Below are positions 43,247-51,918 of a DNA stretch of 64,000 bases, one piece after another (position 1 is the first letter of the stretch; each line of letters begins with the position of its first letter). The translations under genes were made by a program, and so were the position numbers. The notes under the pieces were generated by a model, which was given only the letters and a program-made list of their open reading frames with translations, was not told the origin of the DNA and ran no database searches. The DNA is from JACVRW01 sp963765135 (GTDB taxonomy: Bacteria; Actinomycetota; Thermoleophilia; Solirubrobacterales; Thermoleophilaceae), in assembly GCA_963765135.1 (NCBI GenBank), contig CAVXUX010000003.1:1-64000 (forward strand), read 5' to 3'.

Positions 43247-44634
43247 TGCGTTACCTCCACGTGCTCGAAGCTCAGCGGCAGCCGCACCTCGCAGCGGGTC
43301 CCGCCCTCGGGACGATCCTCGAGCCGCACCGAGCCGCCCCAGCGCTCGGCGAGCGCCTCCACGACAGACAGCCCCAAACCGGTGCCCTCGGCGTCGCGCG
43401 AGGCCTCACCCCGGAAGAAGCGCTCGAACACCCGATCCCGCTCATCGGGGCTGATCCCAGGGCCCTGGTCGAGCACGGCGAGCCAGGCCGACTCGCGGTC
43501 GGTGCCCCACTCGATCGTCACGGTCGAGGCGATCGGCGAGTAGTTGAGCGCGTTTTCGACCAGGTTGTCCACGACCACCGCCAGGTCGGCCTCGGTGGCC
43601 GCCACCACGGGTTCGCCTTCGCCCTCGGCGACCAGCAGCCGGCCGCCGGTCTGGGCGGGGCCTTCCCACCGCTCGTAAGCCGCGTGCCCGACCTCGGCGA
43701 GCGAGACCTCCTCCGGCTCGGGACGTTCGCGCTCGCGCGCCAGCGTCAGCAGCTCGGTCAGCAGCCGTGCCAACCGCACGGTCTCGCGCTCGGCTGCCAC
43801 CAGCTCGCGCTCGACGTCCTCGTCGGTTGTCTTCAGCGCCGCCGCCTCGAGCCGCAGCCGCAACCCGGTGAGCGGCGTGCGCAGCTGGTGCGAGGCGTTG
43901 GCCACGAACTCCCGCTGCGAGCGCAGGGCCCGGGCCAGCTGACCGGTCATGTCGTTGAACGCGGCCGCCACCTCACGCTGCTCGGACGAGCCTTCCGCGC
44001 GCGCACGCGCGTCGAGATCGCCCCCGGCGACCCGCCGCGCCGTGCCGGCCAGCCCGCGCAGCGGACGCGCGAGCGAGCCGGCGAGGAGCCAGGCCAGCCC
44101 CAGCCCGAGCAGGAGCACCACCGCGGCGACTCCGATCAGCGCGAGCATGTCGCTGCGCACCTCGCTGTTGACGGCGTCGACGCTCTGGGTCACGCGGACG
44201 GCGCCCTCTCGCCGCCCTTCGCTGACCACCGGCACCGCCGTGAAGAGCAGGTCCTCGTCGAGCGAGTCGCTGTGGCGCTCGCCCTGGGTGGTCTTGCCGC
44301 GCAGCGCCGCGGCGATCTCGGGGCGGGATGCGTACGAGGTCCCGGCGGGAACGGCGCTCTCCGAGTCGACCAGCAGCCGCCCGCGCTCCCCGACCACGAT
44401 CACGCGCCCGCTCAGATCATTGGCCGAGTCGCTGGCGAGCCGCTCGAGCTCGCCGCGCTCGTCCAGCCGGCCGGACGCCGACGCGGCCACCAGCTGCGCC
44501 TGGCCGCGCGCCTCGCTGCGGATCTCGGCGTCCACGCGGCGCGACAGGTTGAGCGCCAGCGGGACCAGCAGCGCCACGATCACCAGCACCAGGACATACG
44601 CGAAGGCGGCCAGCAGCCGCGCGCGCAGGCTCAC
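43243..44634 (-). CDS. Sensor histidine kinase, OmpR-partner type
   Basis: Membrane kinase of 463 aa. Two helices (LLAAFAYVLVLVIVALLVPLAL and LALIGVAAVVLLLGLGLAWLLAG) flank an outer domain of about 130 residues. HAMP follows (SLARPLRGLAGTARRVAGGDL), then H-box FVANASHQLRTPLTGLRLRLE with the phospho-acceptor His, N box VVDNLVENALNYSP, and G boxes DQGPGISPDERDRVFERFFRG and GTGLGLSVV. Start GTG 44634 overlaps the regulator stop. It resembles TcrY/PrrB-like actinobacterial kinases. Confidence 0.94.
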   Translation of the reverse strand: MSLRARLLAAFAYVLVLVIVALLVPLALNLSRRVDAEIRSEARGQAQLVAASASGRLDERGELERLASDSANDLSGRVIVVGERGRLLVDSESAVPAGTSYASRPEIAAALRGKTTQGERHSDSLDEDLLFTAVPVVSEGRREGAVRVTQSVDAVNSEVRSDMLALIGVAAVVLLLGLGLAWLLAGSLARPLRGLAGTARRVAGGDLDARARAEGSSEQREVAAAFNDMTGQLARALRSQREFVANASHQLRTPLTGLRLRLEAAALKTTDEDVERELVAAERETVRLARLLTELLTLARERERPEPEEVSLAEVGHAAYERWEGPAQTGGRLLVAEGEGEPVVAATEADLAVVVDNLVENALNYSPIASTVTIEWGTDRESAWLAVLDQGPGISPDERDRVFERFFRGEASRDAEGTGLGLSVVEALAERWGGSVRLEDRPEGGTRCEVRLPLSFEHVEVTQ

Positions 44635-45332
44635 AGCTCCTCCGGCCCAGAGAAGCGGAAGCCGACCCCGCGCACCGTGTGGATGAAGCGCGGCGAGTCG
44701 GCGTTGTCGCCCAGCTTGCGACGCAGCCCGGACACGTGCACGTCGAGTGTCTTGGTGGAGCCGAACCAGTTGACGTCCCAGACCTCGTCGATCAGCCGCT
44801 CGCGCGTGATCACGGAGCCGGCCTCGGCCATCAGCAGCTCGAGCAGCTCGTACTCCTTGCGCGTGAGGTCGAGCGGCGCCTCGTCGAGGACGGCGGCGCG
44901 GCGGGCCCGATCCAGGCGCAGGGGACCGATGTCGATCGGCGCGGCGGGCTCGGTGGCGGAGTCGCCCGCCCGGCGCAGCACCGCCCGGATCCGCGCCACG
45001 ACCTCGCGGGCGCTGAAGGGCTTGACGATGTAGTCGTCCGCGCCCAGCTCGAGCCCGACGATCCTGTCGGTCTCCTCGCCGCGCGCGGTCAGCATGATGA
45101 TCGGCACGCGCGAGGCGGAGCGCAGCTCGCGGCAGACGTCGTAGCCGGAGCCGTCGGGCAGCATCACGTCGAGCAGCACGAGATCGGGCTCGACGCTCTC
45201 CGCCAGCTCGAGCGCCTTGGCCGCGGTGGACGCCACCTCGGTGTCGAAGCCCTCGCGGACGAGGGCTTCCGAAAGCGGGTCGGTGATCGATTGCTCGTCC
45301 TCGACCATGAGGATGGTCCGCCTGCCGGGCAT
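44631..45332 (-). CDS. OmpR/PhoB-family response regulator
   Basis: Regulator of 233 aa. Receiver: ILMVEDEQSITDPLSEAL, Asp in LVLLDVMLPDGSG, Lys in DDYIVKPFSAREVVARIRAVLRR. Winged helix: LDLTRKEYELLELLMAEAGSVITRERLIDEVWDVNWFGSTKTLDVHVSGLRRKLGD, ending HTVRGVGFRF. ATG 45332 chosen; the longer frame upstream is antisense to the acidic protein gene. A hairpin (45349-45380) separates it from the upstream acidic protein gene. It may read the 11-bp repeats in this window. Confidence 0.94.
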   Translation of the reverse strand: MPGRRTILMVEDEQSITDPLSEALVREGFDTEVASTAAKALELAESVEPDLVLLDVMLPDGSGYDVCRELRSASRVPIIMLTARGEETDRIVGLELGADDYIVKPFSAREVVARIRAVLRRAGDSATEPAAPIDIGPLRLDRARRAAVLDEAPLDLTRKEYELLELLMAEAGSVITRERLIDEVWDVNWFGSTKTLDVHVSGLRRKLGDNADSPRFIHTVRGVGFRFSGPEEL

Positions 45333-45348
45333 CCCACAGATGCTAGGC

Positions 45349-45380
45349 GGAGCCGCGACGGCCGTTGCCGCCGCGGCTCC
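45349..45380 (-). terminator. Hairpin between the acidic-protein gene and the response regulator
   Basis: GGAGCCGCG (45349-45357) pairs with CGCGGCTCC (45372-45380). It lies just after the acidic-protein stop at 45391 (minus strand) and before the regulator start, suggesting termination or attenuation between them. Confidence 0.55.
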
Positions 45381-45390
45381 AGGCGCCTCC

Positions 45391-45993
45391 CTAGTCGTCG
45401 TCACCACCGCCGCCGTGACCGGAGTGGTCATCGTCGCCGCCGGAGTCGTCGTCGCCGTTGCCGGGCCCGGAGTTGTCGTGCTCCTGGGCGTCGTCGTCGC
45501 CGTTGCCAGGACCGGAGTTGTCCTCGCGGTCGCCACCGTGGTCGTCGCCGCGGTCATGTCCACGTACGTGGTTGTCCTCGACGCGCGGCGTCACCCCGGT
45601 GCAGCGCGGGTCGTTCGCGTGCTCGGCCTCGTCGCACGGGCCTGAGATGTCCACGCCGCCCTGGGGCTGAGCCGGCGCCGGGGCGCTCGTGCCGGTGCAG
45701 CGGGGGTCGTTCGCGTGCTCGGCCTCGTCGCAGGGGCCTGAGATGTCGACGCCGCCGGCGGGAGCACCGTCGTCGCGGCGGTCGTCGCGGTCACGGTCGC
45801 CGCGCCCGCGGTCGGCCGTCCCGTCGTCGTCGGTCGTGGTCGTGGTCGTTTCGGTCGTCCCGGTGGTCGGGCTCGTCTCGGTCGTGCCGACCGTGGAGCT
45901 CGAGTCGTCGCCTGTGTCGACCGCCGCGAACACGACCGCGGCGAACAGGCCCACCAGCAGAACCGCCAATGTGAGTGTGATCAGCTTGCGCAT
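45391..45993 (-). CDS. Acidic repeat-containing secreted protein with HGGGGDDD tail
   Basis: Protein of 200 aa. Signal segment MRKLITLTLAVLLVGLFAAVVFAAV, a Ser/Thr/Asp-rich spacer (TTETTTTTTDDDG), an Arg/Asp stretch, then two near-identical Cys-containing units (GGVDISGPCDEAEHANDP followed by RCTG). Next is a His-rich segment (DNHVRGHDRGDDHGGDRED), two SGPGNGDDD repeats and the tail HSGHGGGGDDD. The paired Cys in each 21-residue unit probably form a disulfide. It precedes the two-component operon and shares its 11-bp upstream repeat with the 17565 gene. A cation-binding or wall-surface role is possible but unproven. Confidence 0.8.
   Translation of the reverse strand: MRKLITLTLAVLLVGLFAAVVFAAVDTGDDSSSTVGTTETSPTTGTTETTTTTTDDDGTADRGRGDRDRDDRRDDGAPAGGVDISGPCDEAEHANDPRCTGTSAPAPAQPQGGVDISGPCDEAEHANDPRCTGVTPRVEDNHVRGHDRGDDHGGDREDNSGPGNGDDDAQEHDNSGPGNGDDDSGGDDDHSGHGGGGDDD
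45598..45660. repeat. 63-bp coding repeat, unit 1 (partner at 45694-45756)
   Basis: Matches 45694-45756 at 60 of 63 positions. Encodes the unit GGVDISGPCDEAEHANDP plus RCT. The two are separated by 33 bp coding for a Pro/Ala-rich linker. Confidence 0.85.
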
Positions 45994-46032
45994 GGCCCCA
46001 GGATCGGCGCCGGCCACCCAGCGGCCGGACAG

Positions 46033-46054
46033 CACAGGGTTAGGAGTTGGTAAG
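46033..46054 (-). promoter_or_regulatory. 11-bp direct repeat TTACCAAnnCnTAnCC upstream of the acidic secreted protein
   Basis: Minus strand CTTACCAACTC then CTAACCCTGTG, 40 nt upstream of ATG 45993. It matches 17938-17959 in TTACCAA and TAnCC and in distance from the start. It also lies just upstream of the divergent TVP38 gene. Confidence 0.6.
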
Positions 46055-46063
46055 GGCGCTGGC

Positions 46064-46069
46064 TAACCT
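46064..46069 (+). promoter_or_regulatory. -10 hexamer TAACCT, leaderless promoter of the TVP38 gene
   Basis: TAACCT, 7 nt, ATG 46077. The same hexamer and spacing recur at 46753. Confidence 0.5.
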
Positions 46070-46076
46070 CGTCTCC

Positions 46077-46755
46077 ATGGACTCGCGCGAGGCTGCCCTA
46101 CCTGGCGCTAGTCGCCGCATCGGCGTTCCTCCGCTTGGGCGCCTACGGGCTGGTCGTGGGCAGCATCCTGCTCGCGCTCGTGGTCACCGGATCGCTGCCG
46201 TCCGCGGACGAGGCGCGCGACTGGGCCGACGGTCTCGGCGACTGGGTCTACGTCGCGTTCGTGCCGCTGTTCGTGGTCGTGAACTTCGTGATCACCTGGC
46301 CGATCCTCGCCGGCGCCGCGGGGCTGCTGTTCGGGACCGCCGTCGGCACAGCCCTGGTGCTGGCAGGAGTGACCGCGTCGTCGGTCACCCAGATGTTCGT
46401 GGCGCGGCGGCTCGCCGCCGGGCACCACGGCAACCTGCTCCCGCAGCGCACGCGCGCGATCGAGGAGTTCCTGACGCGCAACGGCGCGGTCGCCGTCATG
46501 GAGTCCCGCATCGTGCCGCTGCTGCCCTGGGGGATCGTCAACTTCAGCGCCGGGCTGACCCATTTGCGCTACCGCGACCTGGCGCTCGGAACGATCGTCG
46601 GCGCCGCGCCCAAGGTGTTCGCCTACACGGCGCTGGGCGGCAGCCTGAGCGACCTCGGCTCGCCCGAGGCGATCGTCGCGATCGTGCTGCTGGTGACCAT
46701 GGCGGTGCTGGGCGCGTTCTTCGTCAGGCGCCAGATCGCCCTCGGCCGCGCCTAA
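46077..46755 (+). CDS. TVP38/TMEM64 (DedA-like) membrane protein (one frameshift)
   Basis: Integral membrane protein of about 225 aa. After MDSREAA one extra base near 46098 shifts the frame to YLALVAASAFLRLGAYGLVVGSILLALVV. The SNARE-associated/VTT core is present: FVVVNFVITWPILAGAAGLLFGTAVGTALVLAGVTASSVTQMFVARRL, then ESRIVPLLPWGIVNFSAGLTHLRYRDLALGTIVGAAPKVFAYTALGG with the conserved Arg and Pro residues. Some relatives act as lipid scramblases or in membrane homeostasis. It shares its promoter region with the acidic secreted protein. Confidence 0.88.
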
Positions 46756-46758
46756 CCT
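46753..46758 (+). promoter_or_regulatory. -10 hexamer TAACCT, leaderless promoter of the DUF3817-like gene
   Basis: TAACCT overlaps the TVP38 stop codon; 7 nt then GTG 46766. Confidence 0.45.
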
Positions 46759-46765
46759 CCGGGCC

Positions 46766-47050
46766 GTGTCCTACTTCCAGGCCGTGCGGCTCTACTCGCT
46801 GGTCGAGGTGTGCATCTTCGCCTCGCTGCTGGTCGTGGCGATCGGCGGGCTGGGCGAGTCGGCCGAGCGCGCGCTCGGCTGGACGCACGGGATCGGCTGG
46901 ATCGTGCTCTGCCTGCTGGTCGCGAACGGCTGCCGGCGCAAGGTCTTCCCCTGGGCGCTGCTGGCGGCGACCGTGTCGCCGCTGGGGCCGGTGGGGTGCA
47001 CGGCCGGAATCGAGTATCTCGCTCGGCGACGGCGCCGAGGGGTAGCCTGA
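46766..47050 (+). CDS. DUF3817-like small membrane protein
   Basis: Protein of 94 aa with three hydrophobic segments. It contains LYSLVEVCIFASLLVVAIGGLG, the WTHGIGWIVLCLLVANGCRRKVFPWALLAATVSPLGPVGC pattern and a basic C-terminus. The HG-Gx...PLGP order resembles DUF3817 integral membrane proteins. Starts 11 nt after the TVP38 stop and ends 9 nt before pgsA, so the three may be co-transcribed. Function unknown. Confidence 0.72.
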   Translation: MSYFQAVRLYSLVEVCIFASLLVVAIGGLGESAERALGWTHGIGWIVLCLLVANGCRRKVFPWALLAATVSPLGPVGCTAGIEYLARRRRRGVA

Positions 47051-47058
47051 GCGGCTGC

Positions 47059-47634
47059 GTGTTCCCCCTCAACCTCCCGAACGCGCTCACGCTGATCCGC
47101 ATCCTGCTGGTGCCGGTGCTCGTGGTCGCGCTGACGGTGGAGTCGCCGGGCGGCTCGACGATCGCGGCGGCGGTGTTCGCCGTCGCGGCGCTCACGGACG
47201 GCCTGGACGGCTACATCGCGCGGTCGCGCCAGGCGGTGACCACCTTCGGCAAGGTGATGGACCCGGTGGCGGACAAGCTGATGATCGCCGCCGCGCTGAT
47301 CTCGCTGGTCAGCCTGGACCGGCTGGCGGCCTGGGTGGCGATGGTGATCATCGCGCGCGAGTTCGCCGTCAGCGGCCTGCGGATCGCGGCGGGGCAGCAG
47401 GGCGTGGTCATTCCGGCCAGCGGGCTCGGAAAGCTCAAGACGATCGTGCAGGTGGCGGCGGTGCTGGCGCTGATCGCCGCGAACGACGCCGATGCGATCT
47501 GGGTCCAGGCGCTCGTCTACGCGATGGTCCTGGTGACCGTCGTCTCGGGGGCGGACTACTTCCTCAACTTCAGGCGCAAGCTCGAGGAAGCCTCGCGCGC
47601 GCGCGAGCGCGCGGGGGACACGTTCCCGGCCTAG
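47059..47634 (+). CDS. pgsA: CDP-diacylglycerol-glycerol-3-phosphate 3-phosphatidyltransferase
   Basis: Phospholipid-synthesis enzyme of 191 aa making phosphatidylglycerol phosphate. The CDP-alcohol phosphotransferase motif DGxxARx8Gx3Dx3D is intact: DGLDGYIARSRQAVTTFGKVMDPVADKL. N-terminal NLPNALTLIRILLVPVLVV is typical of PgsA, as are WVAMVIIAREFAVSGLRIAAGQQGVVIPASGLGKLKT and about six membrane helices. Start GTG 47059. Confidence 0.93.
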   Translation: MFPLNLPNALTLIRILLVPVLVVALTVESPGGSTIAAAVFAVAALTDGLDGYIARSRQAVTTFGKVMDPVADKLMIAAALISLVSLDRLAAWVAMVIIAREFAVSGLRIAAGQQGVVIPASGLGKLKTIVQVAAVLALIAANDADAIWVQALVYAMVLVTVVSGADYFLNFRRKLEEASRARERAGDTFPA

Positions 47635-47706
47635 GTGCCCCGAGGGCCCTGGCCGCGCTGAACGGCAGCAACCAGGGCAACAAGCTGCCACACGCCCGTC
47701 TAGCCA

Positions 47707-47756
47707 GGGGGTTGGACGCGTTTCTCTCGCTTAAGGGGAGAAAATCGTCCACCCCC
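47707..47756. repeat. Hairpin 1 of a two-hairpin element after pgsA
   Basis: GGACG (47714-47718) and TTTCTC (47721-47726) pair with GAGAAA (47738-47743) and CGTCC (47746-47750); outer G- and C-runs extend the stem. The arm TTTCTCTCGC (47721-47730) can alternatively pair with GCGAGAGAAA (47793-47802) in hairpin 2. Confidence 0.55.
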
Positions 47757-47771
47757 GCTTCCGGGCTGGGC

Positions 47772-47810
47772 TTGTCGAGTTTCAGCCGCTATGCGAGAGA
47801 AACTCGACAA
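47772..47810. repeat. Hairpin 2 of the two-hairpin element
   Basis: Perfect 12-bp arms TTGTCGAGTTTC (47772-47783) and GAAACTCGACAA (47799-47810) with a 15-nt loop. It lies between the convergent pgsA and Clp-N genes and may act as a terminator. Confidence 0.65.
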
Positions 47811-47912
47811 ACCGCTGGCCGATGCGTGGCGCATGGCGGGTTGATCTCGCGGCAAAGGAGCGTTGCCAGCGAGCGGACCTATCCCTTGTTGCTGCAGTTT
47901 CTGCTTGCCCGC

Positions 47913-48344
47913 CTAGCCGCCGTGCGCGGCCGCGCCGGCCAGCCGCTCGGCCAGCTCGTCGCGGCTCGTCCCGCGCATGTACAGCACGCGGTCGAACAGG
48001 CGGCCGTACACGTCGAGCACGGCGAACAGCAGATCGGGCGTGCCGACCGTGTCGGTATGGCGCGCTTCCGCGAACTCGGCCGCGCGGCGGGTGACCTCGT
48101 CGAGCACGTCGGCGCCGAGCGGGGGCGTGCCGGGGCCGTCCGCGTCGCCGGCGGAGCCGGTCATCAGCGGGGCCTCGCCGACGCCGAGCGCTTGGAGCGC
48201 GGCGCCCACCTGGCCGTGAAGGCGCAGCGCCCGCAGCCAACGCTCGGCCTCATCCTCAGCCGAGTGTGCGAAGGGCATCGCGGTGCCCGCTAGGGCTACC
48301 ACGAGGGCGGCATCCTGAGAGAGAGGGGTGTGCTTCTGTGTCAC
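47913..48344 (-). CDS. Stand-alone Clp N-terminal-domain protein
   Basis: Soluble protein of 143 aa. The second half (GADVLDEVTRRAAEFAEARHTDTVGTPDLLFAVLDVYGRLFDRVLYMRGTSRDELAERL) matches the Clp_N repeat, and the first half (PLSQDAALVVALAGTAMPFAHSAEDEAERWLRALRLHG) a weaker helical unit. It has no AAA domain, so it is not a ClpC chaperone; stand-alone Clp-N proteins may act as adaptors. GTG 48344 has GGAG 7 nt upstream. Confidence 0.75.
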   Translation of the reverse strand: MTQKHTPLSQDAALVVALAGTAMPFAHSAEDEAERWLRALRLHGQVGAALQALGVGEAPLMTGSAGDADGPGTPPLGADVLDEVTRRAAEFAEARHTDTVGTPDLLFAVLDVYGRLFDRVLYMRGTSRDELAERLAGAAAHGG

Positions 48345-48428
48345 GAGGGTTCTCCAACGTCCGTGTAGGAGTTCCATCGGCACCGTCCACGGCGCGCATG
48401 AGCCAGCGCGCCAGGGTGGACATTTGAT

Positions 48429-49427
48429 CTAGTCGGCCGGGTCCGACTCGAGCCAGTCGCGCATCGTGACCTGCCGCTCGGCGCGCTCGCCGGTCTCCAT
48501 CTCGCGCAGCAGCTCGCCCATCAATCCGTGGCGCTCGGCGACCACGTTGTGCTTGTGGATCGTCTCGAGGTTCTCCTGACGGGCGGACACGAAGGCGGCC
48601 TCGCCCAGGCCGGCGAAGCGCTCGGTCGCCATGCGCACCATCTCGCGCACGCAGTCCTCCACGAAACGTGGGTTGGCGTGGGCCTTCTCGACCACGTGCA
48701 GCTCGTCCGGGCGCTTCATCAGCTCGTAGATCTCGGAGCTCATCGAGGCCTCGACGATCTCGAGCAGCACCTCGGCGTCGAGCGACTCGTTGCAGCTCTC
48801 GGGGCAGCCGATGTGGAGCGTGCCGATCCCACGCTGGTTGTGGGTGGCGACCGGGACCGCCTTGAACACGCGCGCGATCTCGTCGTCGGTGAAGCCGTCC
48901 TCGCGCAGGCGCTCGCGCGCGCTCTCGCTCACCATCTCCTGCGCGCACGGGCAGGCGGTCATGCCCTGGGCCTGCACGCCGATCAGCCGGCGCGTGCCGC
49001 TGGCTGACGCCACCGCCGCGCCGAACATCGTGTAGATCTCCTGCGTCGGCGTGCCCGAGATCGGGGCCGGCTTGTTCTCGGGGTAGCGGGCGGCGATGGT
49101 CACCTCGGCGCGCGAGCCGTCCTGGCGGTCGCGCACGCGCTCGGCGATGTGCGAGGCGAGCGTCTCGGCCTTGAACGCCTCGCCGAGGACGACCTCGTCG
49201 ATCGCCTCGTTGACGACCTCCTCGAAGCGCGACATGTGCGCGCCCTTCTGATCCGGGCCCAGATCGACGAAGCATTCGAGCTCGGCGTAGAAGAGCGAGC
49301 GGCGCCCGTTCGACTGGATGCGGATGATCTTCTCGACGCCGGTTACGCCGACCCGCGAGAGGCTCACGTTGGTGCTGGGGCGGCGGGCTTGGACGTCGCT
49401 TCCGAGGAGCGCGGTGGGCTCGTTCAT
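48429..49427 (-). CDS. folE2: GTP cyclohydrolase FolE2/MptA type (type IB)
   Basis: Converts GTP to dihydroneopterin triphosphate or a cyclic variant for folate-type cofactors. 332 aa. Type IB motifs: GVTGVEKIIRIQSNGRRSLFYAELECFVDLGPDQKGAHMSRF, the metal/catalytic stretch GMTACPCAQEMVSE, ATHNQRG and HIGCPESCNESLDAEVLLEIVE. The GMTACPCAQ form resembles the archaeal MptA side of the family. ATG 49427 starts at MNEPTALLGSD; the upstream extension is rejected. TACAGT lies 11 nt before the start. Possibly the only functional cyclohydrolase, given the folE scar at 21.3 kb. Confidence 0.92.
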   Translation of the reverse strand: MNEPTALLGSDVQARRPSTNVSLSRVGVTGVEKIIRIQSNGRRSLFYAELECFVDLGPDQKGAHMSRFEEVVNEAIDEVVLGEAFKAETLASHIAERVRDRQDGSRAEVTIAARYPENKPAPISGTPTQEIYTMFGAAVASASGTRRLIGVQAQGMTACPCAQEMVSESARERLREDGFTDDEIARVFKAVPVATHNQRGIGTLHIGCPESCNESLDAEVLLEIVEASMSSEIYELMKRPDELHVVEKAHANPRFVEDCVREMVRMATERFAGLGEAAFVSARQENLETIHKHNVVAERHGLMGELLREMETGERAERQVTMRDWLESDPAD

Positions 49428-49509
49428 GGCGACCGCCAACTGTACCTGCAAGGACATTGGGGCAAATCGCACGAAGGGGTGTACACTGGCCGCCGCGGCT
49501 CGACGCCAT

Positions 49510-49523
49510 CCAGATATATCTGG
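49510..49523. promoter_or_regulatory. 14-bp perfect palindrome in the folE2/sigma factor intergenic region
   Basis: CCAGATATATCTGG, AT-rich centre in GC-rich DNA, 102 nt before the sigma factor TTG and 83 nt before folE2. A regulator site is plausible; which regulator is unknown. Confidence 0.4.
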
Positions 49524-49624
49524 CCCAACTGGCTCAGCCCTTCGCGGCGCCCCCGCGACCAACAACTGCATCTGGCCACCCGACTCGCCCCAGTCGCGGG
49601 CGTGTTCGTCTAAGGAGCGCGCGG

Positions 49625-50758
<1,134 letters not shown>

Positions 50759-50764
<6 letters not shown>

Positions 50765-51375
50765 GCGTCTCATGAACCACATGGTCGCGCCGCGTGGGAG
50801 GGCGGCGCGACCGAGTTCCTCGAAGCCGAAGCTCGCGTAGTACGGCACGTTGGCCGGGTTGGCCGTGTCGAGGTAGACGGGCGCCTCGGCGTCGTCGAAG
50901 ACGCGCGTGAGCAGACGCCCTGCCCACACCGCTGCGCTGGTGGCCCGGGTCGACCGCGAGGAACCAGAGGAAGACGTGCTCGTGGTCGGGGTGGCCGCGA
51001 TCCTGAACGCTCGAGGCACGCAGCCCGCGGACGACCGGCCCCGGTCCGGCGGCGAGGAAGCCGGGGATGTACTTGAAGAAGGTCCACGCCGGCGGCGGAT
51101 AGCGGCCGGCCGCGAACGTGACGGCCACGCCGGCGAGGGCACCCTCCCGGAAGACCCCGTAGATCGGGCCGCCGTAGCGATGGACGACGCGGATGGCGGT
51201 CCGGTGATAGCGCAGCAGGATGCGCCGCCGATGCCCGGCCCGACTCGGGCCGACGGCAAGCCAGCCGGGGTCGTGGAGCAGGGCGTCGGTGACGATCCGA
51301 GCGGCCTCGGGGTAGTCGCTTGGGCTCGAGCTCCCGTGTTCCGTCCGGATACGAACGTATGTTCGAGTGATGCAT
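50759..51375 (-). CDS. GNAT-family acetyltransferase (two frameshifts)
   Basis: About 205 aa after correction. It starts MHHSNIRSYPDG; after an extra base near 51322 it continues PSDYPEAARIVTDALLHDPGWLAVGPSRAGHRRRILLRYHRTAIRV, runs through VFLWFLAVDPGHQRSGVG (motif A), and after another indel near 50935 ends RLLTRVFDDAEAPVYLDTANPANVPYYASFGFEELGRAALPRGATMWFMRRL. The last part is the classic GNAT C-terminus. ATG 51375 directly abuts the divergent nuclease ATG (51370-51372). Substrate unknown. Its end overlaps the sigma factor stop. Confidence 0.85.
51351..51366. promoter_or_regulatory. SOS (LexA) box
   Basis: ACGAACGTATGTTCGA matches the actinobacterial/Bacillus consensus TCGAAC-N4-GTTCGA except at the first base. 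It covers TATGTT (51358-51363), a -10 hexamer 6 nt before ATG 51370, so LexA binding would block the leaderless promoter of the nuclease gene. Confidence 0.7.
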
Positions 51376-51834
51376 TGGCGTCGACAGGGTGACTTGGGCG
51401 AACTATCGGCGATGGAGTGGTTCGCGTCCAAGGGAGCCGGGATCTACTTCCCGATCGGGCACAGCCCACATTGCGATTTCATCGCGGAGTTCGACGACCG
51501 GCTGGCGCGCGTGCAGGTAAAGACATGCACCTGCTGGACCGAGAAGCGCTGGAACGTCACGGTCTGCACGCGCGGGGGTAACCAGAGTTGGAATGGGCTC
51601 GTCAAGAAGCTCGACGCGTCGCGGTGCGACTACCTGTTCGTGGTTGTCGGCGATGGGCGCCGGTGGTGCATCCCGGCGCGGCTGCTCGACGGGGGGACCC
51701 GCATCTCCCTTGGTGGACCCAAGTACGCGCGAATTCGAGGTCGAACCGGGCCGCCCGCTGCCGCGCCCGCATGCCGAGGAACCCGCGTCTACAATCGGCT
51801 CCTCCAACGCTCGGGGGGATGTCCGAGTGGCTAA
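51370..51834 (+). CDS. PD-(D/E)XK nuclease-fold protein (group I intron endonuclease family, PDDEXK_5-like)
   Basis: About 130-150 aa. The core shows an early Glu (RRQGDLGELSAMEWFASKGAGIYFPIG), Asp in SPHCDFIAEFDDRLARVQVKTC and the QVK form of the E/QxK motif, then NQSWNGLVKKLDASRCDYLFVVVGDGRRWCIPARLL and SLGGPKYA. An extra base near 51733 probably shifts the true C-terminus to EFEVEPGRPLP. The unshifted frame ends at 51834, inside the tRNA-Tyr gene. Relatives occur as free-standing proteins in actinobacteria, role unknown. The SOS box makes a DNA-damage-related function likely. Confidence 0.8.
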   Translation: MHWRRQGDLGELSAMEWFASKGAGIYFPIGHSPHCDFIAEFDDRLARVQVKTCTCWTEKRWNVTVCTRGGNQSWNGLVKKLDASRCDYLFVVVGDGRRWCIPARLLDGGTRISLGGPKYARIRGRTGPPAAAPACRGTRVYNRLLQRSGGCPSG

Positions 51835-51894
51835 AGGAGATGGACTGTAAATCCATTGGCTCAGCCTACGCAGGTTCGAATCCTGCTCCCCCCA
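51813..51894 (+). tRNA. tRNA-Tyr (anticodon GTA)
   Basis: Acceptor GGGGGGA pairs with TCCCCCC. Anticodon stem ATGGA/TCCAT with loop CTGTAAA giving GTA, long class II variable arm, T-arm with GGTTCGAATCC. 82 nt. Confidence 0.95.
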
Positions 51895-51918
51895 CTGCCG
51901 GCCGCGAGCCGGAAATAT

